DNA of 64,000 nt. Origin: Photobacterium sp. DA100 (GTDB lineage Bacteria; Pseudomonadota; Gammaproteobacteria; Enterobacterales; Vibrionaceae). Positions within the stretch are counted from its first letter, which is position 1. Each line of letters opens with the position of its first letter. Below, piece after piece: positions 56,489 through 64,000 of this stretch. The stretch spans positions 2,604,001 through 2,668,000 of the forward strand of contig NZ_CP119423.1 in NCBI RefSeq assembly GCF_029223585.1, written 5' to 3'. Under the pieces are notes generated by a model. It worked only from the letters and a program-made list of their open reading frames with translations. It made no database searches and had not been told where the DNA came from. The translations under genes and the position numbers were made by a program.

Positions 56489-58612
56489 TTAGTTGAACAG
56501 TCCCTTGAGCAATTTATCCGCAGCTTTCTTGATATCATCATCCTTGGCCTTGTCGCCCAAGAGTTTTTCAAGTCCGCGTTCCACCTCACGCTGTGCCTTT
56601 TGCTCCAGCTCATTATTCTGCTTGAGCAGCTGAGCCAGATTGAGCGAGAACGTCGGCTCGTTCCAATTACCTTTGACGTCAATCGGCACCGTCAGATCAG
56701 CCACTTCATCAATGTCTTTGCCGCCCTGCCCCTTGCTCGTGGCAACCACAGAGGTATTCACCGCAAAGTCGATGGTTTCGTTGACCAAGCTGGTCGAACC
56801 CTGGCCGTTGATGCGGAGCAGCGGCGAGTCGATATCCAGGTTACTGGTAGAAGCCACGCCTTGGCCCAGCTTGATGGTCGAAGACATCGAGGAGAAATCC
56901 GTCTTCTTCTCTTCTTTGACGTATTCGGCTTTTTGTCCCTTCAGCGTTGCGCGGGCTTCACGGATCATCTCCGGAATATTGACGCCATAAATCGCCCCGT
57001 CGGCAAAGCGGATATCGACTGTACCAGCAATATTTTCACGGATGCGCTTTTCAGCCAAACCGGTACCTGCGACATTAACGGTAATATCACCACTTCCCGC
57101 CAAGGTATCATTTTGTGCCACATCCACCAGCAACGGCTGGACCTGAACTCCTTTGATTTGCTGGGTCACACGGTACGTCGGCAACTGGCCGTTGGCATCG
57201 ATTTTAGCGGTGGCATGCATGCTGCCTTGGTAAAGGTTGGCATCGAGACGGCTCAGCTCGAACACGCCGTTCTTCACTGTCATCGCCAGCTGCACATCGC
57301 TCAGGTGCGCATTCGCCGCTTTGAACTGGCCGATTGCAAGCTTACCGGCAACATCGAGGGTCTTCAGCGCGCTCAGATCTGGCTCTCGGTCTTTGTCCTG
57401 TTCGCCCGCGGCCTCGTCTGCTGTACCCGCTTGGCTCGAATCACTATTACTTTGCGATGCCGTTGGCTTGTCGCCTCCGGTACCAAAGAATGCATCGAGG
57501 TCTATCTGCTCAGACGACAGGTCAAAGCGGATCACCGGAATATCTGCCGATTCGAAGGAAGCATTACCCGCCAAAGCCAATTCATCCACCGACGCCTTGA
57601 TAGCAGGCAGCTCCGCCAGCCCCTTCTCCAAGTGGTACTTGGCATCCGCGTCCAGGCCAATCTTCATCTCAGGGCGAGGCAGGTTGGCACCTTTAACATC
57701 AGCACTGACCTTAGCCGCCTTCAAATCAATGACTTTAACCGCCTCATCCACCATCAGTTGGGTAGAACCCTGGGTGTTGAAGCTCAAATCTGGTACCTGA
57801 CCTTCAATGACAAACTCAACCGTTGACCATTCACCCAGCTTGAAGCTGTCCAGCGAGATGTTGGCGTTGCGGATATCATTGGCCGAATCTTTAGCACTGG
57901 CCCTCAAAGACAATGCTTTAAGCTCAGCGCCATCCAACGCCTTGGCAATCAACAGCTCGGTTTGGCCTTCAGCACTAAAGCTCAGCTCACCCGCACTCCC
58001 GGCAATATTGAACTGCGCCGCTGTCCACGCACCTGGCGCAAATTGTGCCAGGGAGAAGTCAAGCCGGGAAATTTCGGTTTGACTTCCCGCTTGGTCGTCA
58101 ATGATAAGCGCGCTGGCATTGTTGATTTCGACGCCAGCCAAGCTGATCTGCCAAGCTTGCTGTTCGGCCGTCTGCACGGGCTGTTTCACTGCTTGCTCTG
58201 TTGCCGACTCAGCTTGGTCTTGGCCCGACAGGCCATCAAGATTACTGACGCCGCTCTCAAGCGTCTGGATAAACACCCTGCCCCCCAGCAGGCTTACATT
58301 GCCAATTTCCAGCTGCTGGGAAAACAGCGGCATGACAGAGACAGAAAGCTCAGCCTGATCGAACTGGGCAAGATTTTGCTCGGCAAACCCTGGCGGATTT
58401 CTCAATTCGGTCTTGCCGATATCAAATCCAATGCTTGGGAAAAAGCGCCAGCTAATATCACCGTCAATCACCAAGTCGCGACCGGTCGCTTTTTTCACCT
58501 GCTCGGCAATCATCGGCTTGAACTGGTTCGGATCAACCAAAGCCACCAAGGCCGCGATGCCGATAACAGCAACCACAACGACCGCAAGCAATGCCATTAT
58601 TATTTTTTTCAT
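56489..58612 (-). CDS. asmA: AsmA-family protein
   Basis: A 707-residue envelope protein. The N-terminal helix (residues 4-25) anchors it in the inner membrane and the rest is a long beta-rich periplasmic region. AsmA-family members act in outer-membrane biogenesis and inter-membrane lipid movement. The start DPNQFKPMIAEQVKKATGRDL and the C-terminal GKGGWNEPTFSL-like region are typical. It has GGGGA before the ATG. Confidence 0.87.
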   Translation of the reverse strand: MKKIIMALLAVVVVAVIGIAALVALVDPNQFKPMIAEQVKKATGRDLVIDGDISWRFFPSIGFDIGKTELRNPPGFAEQNLAQFDQAELSVSVMPLFSQQLEIGNVSLLGGRVFIQTLESGVSNLDGLSGQDQAESATEQAVKQPVQTAEQQAWQISLAGVEINNASALIIDDQAGSQTEISRLDFSLAQFAPGAWTAAQFNIAGSAGELSFSAEGQTELLIAKALDGAELKALSLRASAKDSANDIRNANISLDSFKLGEWSTVEFVIEGQVPDLSFNTQGSTQLMVDEAVKVIDLKAAKVSADVKGANLPRPEMKIGLDADAKYHLEKGLAELPAIKASVDELALAGNASFESADIPVIRFDLSSEQIDLDAFFGTGGDKPTASQSNSDSSQAGTADEAAGEQDKDREPDLSALKTLDVAGKLAIGQFKAANAHLSDVQLAMTVKNGVFELSRLDANLYQGSMHATAKIDANGQLPTYRVTQQIKGVQVQPLLVDVAQNDTLAGSGDITVNVAGTGLAEKRIRENIAGTVDIRFADGAIYGVNIPEMIREARATLKGQKAEYVKEEKKTDFSSMSSTIKLGQGVASTSNLDIDSPLLRINGQGSTSLVNETIDFAVNTSVVATSKGQGGKDIDEVADLTVPIDVKGNWNEPTFSLNLAQLLKQNNELEQKAQREVERGLEKLLGDKAKDDDIKKAADKLLKGLFN

Positions 58613-58681
58613 TACATCCCCATCTTTTCATCCATGCCCATCAATCGAGCCCAGCACAAATTAACCATGGCTCATTGTGGC

Positions 58682-58704
58682 ATATAGCCAAGTGACTTCA
58701 AGTA
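58682..58704 (+). repeat. dispersed intergenic repeat, copy 2
   Basis: ATATAGCCAAGTGACTTCAAG, a near match to the element at 6202. See that entry. Confidence 0.5.
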
Positions 58705-58748
58705 CATAGAGTATATTCCAGCACGAAGGTTCCTTTGTATTCGGCAGG

Positions 58749-58781
58749 TAAAAAAATAGGCAGCGTAATGCTGCCTATTCA
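58749..58781 (-). terminator. udk terminator
   Basis: Minus strand AATAGGCAGC-ATTAC-GCTGCCTATT followed by TTTTT. Confidence 0.88.
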
Positions 58782-58803
58782 AAATCAGTTGCCAGTGCGG
58801 ACG

Positions 58804-59448
58804 TTATGCGCGCAGCAGCTTAGCAATGTGGGCTTTTAGTACGTCAATCGCGATACGGTTCTTACCGCCGCGAGGAACAATGATGTCCGCGTATTGCTTC
58901 GAAGGCTCGATGAACTGCATGAACATCGGGCGCACTGTCTTCTGGTACTGGTCAAGTACCGACTCCATGGTACGGTCACGCTCGGCCACATCGCGCTGCA
59001 GGCGACGAAGCAAGCAGATATCAAGTGGCGTATCCATGAAAACACTCGCATGCATAATGTCACGCAGGCGAGGATCAGTCAGTAGCAGGATGCCTTCCAG
59101 GATGATCACTTTCTTCGGTGTCATCGTAGTGGTTTCAGCCATACGCGTGTGCTCGCTGTAGCTGTACTGAGGCACTTCCACCGCTTCACCGCGGATCAAC
59201 TGCTCAAGATGGTCACAAAGAAGGTCGTGATCCAAGGCATTTGGGTGGTCGTAATTAGTCTTTACCCTTTCATCCATGCTTAGGTGGCTTTGATCGTTGT
59301 AGTAGCAATCTTCCGTGATAACACCGATCTGATGATCGCCTACTTTTTCTTTTAGCTCTTTATAAACTGTGCTGGCAATCAGACTTTTACCGGATGCAGA
59401 GGCCCCTGCAATACCGATAATAACGCATTGGTGAGAGTGTTCAGACAT
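58804..59448 (-). CDS. udk: uridine kinase
   Basis: A 214-residue salvage enzyme making UMP/CMP from uridine/cytidine. P-loop [11 protein letters not shown] and the [13 protein letters not shown] segment are visible. The start at 59,448 matches family length; the longer frame to 59,517 lacks support. It is close to mrp and metG, as in other gammaproteobacteria. Confidence 0.94.
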   Translation of the reverse strand: MSEHSHQCVIIGIAGASASGKSLIASTVYKELKEKVGDHQIGVITEDCYYNDQSHLSMDERVKTNYDHPNALDHDLLCDHLEQLIRGEAVEVPQYSYSEHTRMAETTTMTPKKVIILEGILLLTDPRLRDIMHASVFMDTPLDICLLRRLQRDVAERDRTMESVLDQYQKTVRPMFMQFIEPSKQYADIIVPRGGKNRIAIDVLKAHIAKLLRA

Positions 59449-59595
59449 ATCAGAAAGCACCTGTAAAACAACGTGGCGTAGTGGACAAACCGTAATAAGC
59501 AGAACATTTCCTACCACTCACTGTGTCAGGAAATGACTTAAATAGGGCATAAATAAACCGCCTGATTATAGGCAGATGTAGGGGCAGATGCCAGT

Positions 59596-59612
59596 AAAAA
59601 AGCGGCATCCGC
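59596..59612 (-). terminator. weak mrp terminator
   Basis: Minus strand GCGG-ATG-CCGC then TTTTTT, downstream of mrp. The stem is only about 4 bp. Confidence 0.4.
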
Positions 59613-59655
59613 CTCATTTGCTCAGAAACTCTGCAAGATGGACCAGAGCAATGGT

Positions 59656-60747
59656 TTACATTGTACGAATTGTGATCTGCTCGGCTACGGGCGTGCCCTG
59701 CCAATACAGCCGACTCGCCACCGAACCGGCCAGCTGGATATAGGCCTGAGCCTGTTCCGAGTCAGGGGATGCCGCCACTGTCGGCTTACCGTTATCGATA
59801 TCTTCACGAATTTTGATATGCAGAGGCAGTTGGGCTAGCAGCGGGACGGCATATTCCTGCGCCATACGCTCGGCACCACCGGTACCGAAGATAGGCTCGT
59901 GGTGACCACAATTACTGCAGATGTGGTAGCTCATGTTCTCGACCACGCCCAGTACCGGGACATCGACTTTGTTGAACATGTTGACGCCCTTGATGGCATC
60001 GGCCAGCGCCAGATCTTGCGGGGTAGTGACGACTATCGCCCCGGTAACCGGAATTTGCTGCGCCAGTGTGAGCTGGATGTCACCGGTACCCGGCGGCATA
60101 TCAATCACCAAATAGTCCAGATCCGGCCACCAGGTCTCGGCAATGATCTGAGATAGCGCCTTCGAGGCCATCGGGCCACGCCAAATGGTCGCGCTCTCCG
60201 CTGGCACCAAATACCCCACCGAGTTGGTAAACAGACCGCATGACTCAATCGGCATCATCATTTTGCCGTCCGGAGACTGCGGTTTCTCATCGACAGTACC
60301 CAGCATCATAGGCACCGACGGACCATAGATATCCGCATCCAGCAGACCCACTTTGGCCCCTTGCGCCTGCAAACCCAGCGCAAGGTTAACCGAAGTGGTC
60401 GATTTCCCCACCCCGCCCTTGGCCGAACTCACCACAATGATGTTCTTTACTCCCTTCAATGGTTGCTTGTCGCCTGTCGCCAGCGGGGCCACACGACAAC
60501 CAATCTCAAACTGGGTATCACTGGCAATGTGGTGGAGCTGTTGCTGGGTGATGATCCACTGTTCGAGTAATTCGGCAACCACACCGGCAGCAAACGGAAA
60601 GGTCACCGAAATCTTACCGTCTGCCGACACCGATACCACATTCGTCGTCTCGGCCCATTCATCATGTAGCCAAGGGTGTTCAAATTGGTTCAGCCAACGG
60701 CAAATATCTGCCACGCTTTCGAAACGAGTAATTGAGTCACTGCTCAT
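59656..60747 (-). CDS. apbC: iron-sulfur carrier P-loop ATPase (Mrp/ApbC)
   Basis: A 363-residue scaffold protein for Fe-S cluster transfer. The deviant Walker A is SSAKGGVGKSTTS, and a CxxC is in HICSNCGHHE. An N-terminal DUF59-like region (about 1-90) precedes the ATPase domain. It is divergent from metG, a conserved pair. Confidence 0.92.
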   Translation of the reverse strand: MSSDSITRFESVADICRWLNQFEHPWLHDEWAETTNVVSVSADGKISVTFPFAAGVVAELLEQWIITQQQLHHIASDTQFEIGCRVAPLATGDKQPLKGVKNIIVVSSAKGGVGKSTTSVNLALGLQAQGAKVGLLDADIYGPSVPMMLGTVDEKPQSPDGKMMMPIESCGLFTNSVGYLVPAESATIWRGPMASKALSQIIAETWWPDLDYLVIDMPPGTGDIQLTLAQQIPVTGAIVVTTPQDLALADAIKGVNMFNKVDVPVLGVVENMSYHICSNCGHHEPIFGTGGAERMAQEYAVPLLAQLPLHIKIREDIDNGKPTVAASPDSEQAQAYIQLAGSVASRLYWQGTPVAEQITIRTM

Positions 60748-60915
60748 GATCTTTTAGCGCTCCACATTTATTGTTTACCTACATCCTAACACCGATGGTT
60801 ATTTAACGCCCCATTTTACCGTGTTTTACCGCAGATCCTCCTAGGCAAGGTGCTATCCATCAGGTACTATTCAAAGCTACGTTTTTATTACCCATCACGA
60901 GCGAAATAAGACATT

Positions 60916-62967
60916 ATGGCTGCAAATCCAAGAAAAATTCTGGTGACCTGCGCCCTACCGTACGCTAACGGTTCTATCCACTTGGGTCACATGCTTGAGC
61001 ATGTACAAGCGGATATCTGGGTGCGCTATCAGCGCCTTCGTGGCAACGAAGTTCATTTCATCTGTGCAGACGATGCACACGGTACTCCAATCATGCTTAA
61101 GGCCCAGCAGATGGGTATGGAACCTGAGCAGATGATTGCCGAAGTGAGCAAAGAGCACCAGGCTGACTTTGCTGGCTTCGATATCAGCTTCGACAACTAC
61201 CACAGCACGCACTCTGAAGAGAACCGCGAGCTGGCGTCGTTCGTCTACACCCAGCTGAAAGAAAACGGCTTCATCACCAACCGTACGATTTCTCAGCTGT
61301 TCGACCCGGAAAAAGAAATGTTCCTACCGGACCGTTTCGTAAAAGGTACTTGCCCTAAGTGTAAGTCTGACGACCAGTACGGCGACAACTGTGACAACTG
61401 TGGCGAAACCTACAGCCCGACCGAGTTGATCAACCCGAAATCTGCTGTTTCTGGTGCAACACCAGTAATGAAAGATTCTGAGCACTTCTTCTTCGACCTG
61501 CCTCAATTCGAAGGCATGCTCAAAGAGTGGACCAAGTCAGGAGCCCTGCAAGACGAGACAGCCAACAAGATGCAGGAATGGTTCGAGTCTGGCCTACAGC
61601 AGTGGGACATCTCTCGTGACGCGCCTTACTTCGGCTTTGAAATCCCGGGCGAGACTGGCAAGTACTTCTACGTATGGCTAGACGCGCCTATCGGCTACAT
61701 GGGCTCATTCAAGAACCTGTGTGACAAGCGCGATGACCTGAACTTCGACGAGTTCTGGAACAAAGACAGCTCAACCGAACTTTACCACTTCATCGGTAAA
61801 GACATCGTATACTTCCACAGCCTATTCTGGCCTGCAATGCTGGAAGGTGCGGGTTTCCGCAAGCCGGACAACGTCTTCGTGCACGGCTACGTGACGGTGA
61901 ACGGTGCCAAGATGTCTAAGTCTAAGGGTACTTTCATCAAAGCCGGTACCTACCTGCAGCACCTAGACCCAGAATGCCTACGCTACTACTACGCAGCGAA
62001 GCTGAACAGCCGTATCGATGATCTGGACCTTAACCTTGAAGACTTCACCCAGCGCGTAAACAGCGACGTAGTCAACAAGATTGTTAACCTAGCATCTCGT
62101 AACGCAGGCTTCATCGCCAAGCGCTTCGAAGGCAAACTGTCTGACAACTTTGCCGAGCCTGAGCTATACGCAGAGTTCGTTGCAGCGGCTGATCGCATCG
62201 CCGAGCTATACGAAACCCGCGAGTTTGGCCGCGCTATCCGCGAAATCACCGCCCTGGCCGACAAAGCCAACCAGTACGTTGACGAGAAAGCTCCTTGGGT
62301 TGTGGCTAAGCAAGAAGGCAAAGATCAGGAACTACAGGAAATCTGCTCTGTCGGTATCAACCTGTTCCGCGTACTGATGACTTACCTGAAACCTGTTATG
62401 CCTCAGCTTGCTGAACGTACAGAAGGCTTCCTGAACGAAACGCTGACGTGGGATGGTATTGCCCAGCCACTAACCGGCCACGAAGTGACCAAGTTCAAAG
62501 CGCTGTTCAACCGCATCGATGCCAAGAATGTCGAAGCCATGGTTGAATCTTCGAAAGAAGATGCGGCCGCTGAAGTCGCAGCGAAAGAAAAAGCTGAAGC
62601 AGCGAAGACAGAAACTGAACTGAGCAAAGACCCGATTGCAGACGAAATCGAGTTCGATGATTTTGCCAAGGTTGATATGCGTATCGCCAAAATCATTTCT
62701 TGCGAAGAAGTGCCTAAAGCGAACAAACTGCTTAAGTTCCAGCTCGATATCGGCGGTGAAACCCGTCAGGTATTCTCAGGCATCAAGTCGGCCTACACGC
62801 CGGAAGAGCTTGTTGGCAAGCACACGGTAATGGTGGCCAACCTGAAGCCACGCAAGATGAAGTTCGGCATGTCTGAAGGCATGATCCTTGCTGCAGGCCC
62901 TGGCGGTAAAGATCTGTGGATCCTTGAACCGCACGAAGGTGCCCAGCCAGGTATGCGCGTAATGTAA
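60916..62967 (+). CDS. metG: methionyl-tRNA synthetase
   Basis: A 683-residue aminoacyl-tRNA synthetase. [11 protein letters not shown] (HIGH class), a four-Cys zinc knuckle (CPKC...CDNC), KMSKSKG, and a C-terminal tRNA-binding domain (about 580-683, [12 protein letters not shown]). Full length. Codon choice is that of a well-expressed gene. Confidence 0.96.
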   Translation: MAANPRKILVTCALPYANGSIHLGHMLEHVQADIWVRYQRLRGNEVHFICADDAHGTPIMLKAQQMGMEPEQMIAEVSKEHQADFAGFDISFDNYHSTHSEENRELASFVYTQLKENGFITNRTISQLFDPEKEMFLPDRFVKGTCPKCKSDDQYGDNCDNCGETYSPTELINPKSAVSGATPVMKDSEHFFFDLPQFEGMLKEWTKSGALQDETANKMQEWFESGLQQWDISRDAPYFGFEIPGETGKYFYVWLDAPIGYMGSFKNLCDKRDDLNFDEFWNKDSSTELYHFIGKDIVYFHSLFWPAMLEGAGFRKPDNVFVHGYVTVNGAKMSKSKGTFIKAGTYLQHLDPECLRYYYAAKLNSRIDDLDLNLEDFTQRVNSDVVNKIVNLASRNAGFIAKRFEGKLSDNFAEPELYAEFVAAADRIAELYETREFGRAIREITALADKANQYVDEKAPWVVAKQEGKDQELQEICSVGINLFRVLMTYLKPVMPQLAERTEGFLNETLTWDGIAQPLTGHEVTKFKALFNRIDAKNVEAMVESSKEDAAAEVAAKEKAEAAKTETELSKDPIADEIEFDDFAKVDMRIAKIISCEEVPKANKLLKFQLDIGGETRQVFSGIKSAYTPEELVGKHTVMVANLKPRKMKFGMSEGMILAAGPGGKDLWILEPHEGAQPGMRVM

Positions 62968-62997
62968 TACGCCGGTCTTAACAGACGCCCATGACTA

Positions 62998-63026
62998 AAC
63001 CAGCTCAATTGAGCTGGTTTTTTTAT
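62998..63026 (+). terminator. metG terminator
   Basis: AACCAGCTCAATTGAGCTGGTT followed by TTTTT. Confidence 0.9.
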
Positions 63027-63167
63027 ATCTGAATAAAGGCGAAATTTTTATTTATGCGACGGAAGACCAGGCAAAGCCACTTATAGTTAATTAGCACACG
63101 TTACAAATAAAGCCGATTTGCATGCAGAACAATTGCACCTTGATGGTTCACCAAAGAGGGATACACA

Positions 63168-64000
63168 TTGAATCGCGATGATAATGAAAACCTAAAGCAA
63201 GTACTGTCGGCAGCGTTTACGGCCTCGTTAATCCGCTTCTCGGTTATCACCTTAATTGTTTTAGTGTGCTTTTGGGCATTCTTGCCCTTTCTCCCGATTT
63301 TAATGTGGGCTTTAGTACTTGCCATTGCACTTTATCCTGTCCGGCAATTCCTGGAAGCTAAGTTTGGCTGGTCCGCTGCGCGGACATCCACCCTAATAGC
63401 CATTGTCGGTGTGCTAGTGCTCGGTATCCCAACTGCCATGGTAGGTAACTCGTTCGCATCAAAGATATTTGGCGCCTATGAAGCTTACGAGGCAGGGACC
63501 CTCGAGGTACCTGCACCTTCGGCCAGTGTCAAAGAGTGGCCATTGGTGGGAGATAAAATGCATGAAGCCTGGCAAGAGGCTGCAGCAGATCTCCCCCGTT
63601 TCGTAGAAAGACGTCAACCGCAACTCAAAAGTTTGTCCAGCTGGTTTGTAGAGAAGGCAAGCGGCGCTGCAAGAAGTGTCTTCCTGATGATTGGAGCCAT
63701 TATTCTCGCAGGCATAATGCTGGCCTGGGCTGAGCCAGCTAGCCGTTCGACACGTCGGATTTTCACCAGCTTTTCCAACCGCGAAATTGGACCGGAATTA
63801 CACCATCTCACCACTGCGACGATCAGGCAGGTTGCTGTTGGCATCATTGGCATTGCATTCCTCACCGCGGTGGTATTTGGTGCAGCCGTTGCGCTTGCTG
63901 GCGTACCCGCAGCGGCATTGTTTACATTGATTGCTTTGATATTCGCAATTATGCAGCTGCCAGTGACGATTGTGGCTCTCGTCGCAGTTGGGCTGCTGTG
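63168..64000 (+). CDS. AI-2E-family transporter, cut at the right edge
   Basis: A frame reading TTG then NRDDNENLKQVLSAAFTA, open to the window end (277 codons). GAGGG sits seven bases before the TTG. It has about five membrane segments in the visible part and matches the AI-2E/PerM permease family (first helix pair FWAFLPFLPILMWALVLAI, and a later ALIFAIMQLPVTIVAL). Members have been tied to autoinducer or sodium export; the substrate here is open. The C-terminal end is missing. Confidence 0.83.
   Translation, partial: MNRDDNENLKQVLSAAFTASLIRFSVITLIVLVCFWAFLPFLPILMWALVLAIALYPVRQFLEAKFGWSAARTSTLIAIVGVLVLGIPTAMVGNSFASKIFGAYEAYEAGTLEVPAPSASVKEWPLVGDKMHEAWQEAAADLPRFVERRQPQLKSLSSWFVEKASGAARSVFLMIGAIILAGIMLAWAEPASRSTRRIFTSFSNREIGPELHHLTTATIRQVAVGIIGIAFLTAVVFGAAVALAGVPAAALFTLIALIFAIMQLPVTIVALVAVGLL

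Noticed and set aside
56600..57826. 408-codon plus-strand frame inside asmA
   Set aside because: Antisense to a well-supported AsmA gene; no motif or ribosome site.
1..64000. CRISPR arrays, tRNA or rRNA genes, prophage
   Set aside because: No regularly spaced repeats, tRNA-like cloverleaf, rRNA stretches or phage gene blocks were noticed in reading the window; a tRNAscan or CRISPR finder run could still find weak ones.

Overview
The window is chromosomal DNA of a marine gammaproteobacterium. Vibrionaceae is the best fit, possibly Photobacterium, but the genus cannot be fixed by eye. Pointers are the gene order yceD-rpmF-plsX-fabH-fabD-fabG-acpP-fabF-pabC-mltG-tmk-holB-tatD-ptsG, the divergent rluC/rne and mrp/metG pairs, a TfoX-type competence regulator, a CCGSCS-motif peptide and PsiE. 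Most genes are ordinary housekeeping or transport genes.

Layout. Positions 1-6.3 kb hold a LysE-type exporter (cut at the left edge), an acetyltransferase, a CopD-like membrane protein, a Cys-tailed small peptide and a ZntA metal ATPase behind a MerR-type promoter. Positions 6.3-9.5 kb are an operon, read leftward, of a DASS-type carboxylate transporter, a sensor kinase with a cyclic-nucleotide-binding-like domain, and a lone receiver protein. A MATE pump and a CBS protein follow. Two group II introns sit in tandem at 11,976-15,752. A second, related kinase/receiver pair lies at 17.4-19.9 kb, followed by D-lactate dehydrogenase, a small barrel protein, LysR, TfoX, a Lon-N-domain protein, an HDOD protein and the lysine exporter LysO. 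From 26.7 to 39.7 kb runs the glucose PTS permease and the long leftward cluster for fatty-acid synthesis, peptidoglycan, dTMP and the DNA polymerase clamp loader. Then come yceF, rluC, RNase E, a SulP transporter, a low-molecular-weight phosphatase, a lipoprotein, cobS/cobO, psiE, the third intron (51,070-52,958), a Dcu-type dicarboxylate transporter, a YdjM-like protein, a CBS protein, AsmA, udk, mrp, metG and a partial AI-2E-family permease cut at the right edge.

The most striking features are the three near-identical group II introns. Each lies on the minus strand, and the outer boundary of each insertion is 9-10 nt beyond the stem of a Rho-independent terminator, as known for group IIC introns. 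Two are stacked at one terminator in a way that one shifted G explains. The third is a mosaic of the other two. The two kinase/receiver modules share an unusual long insert in the histidine-phosphotransfer domain and have no DNA-binding output, so their signalling route is open.
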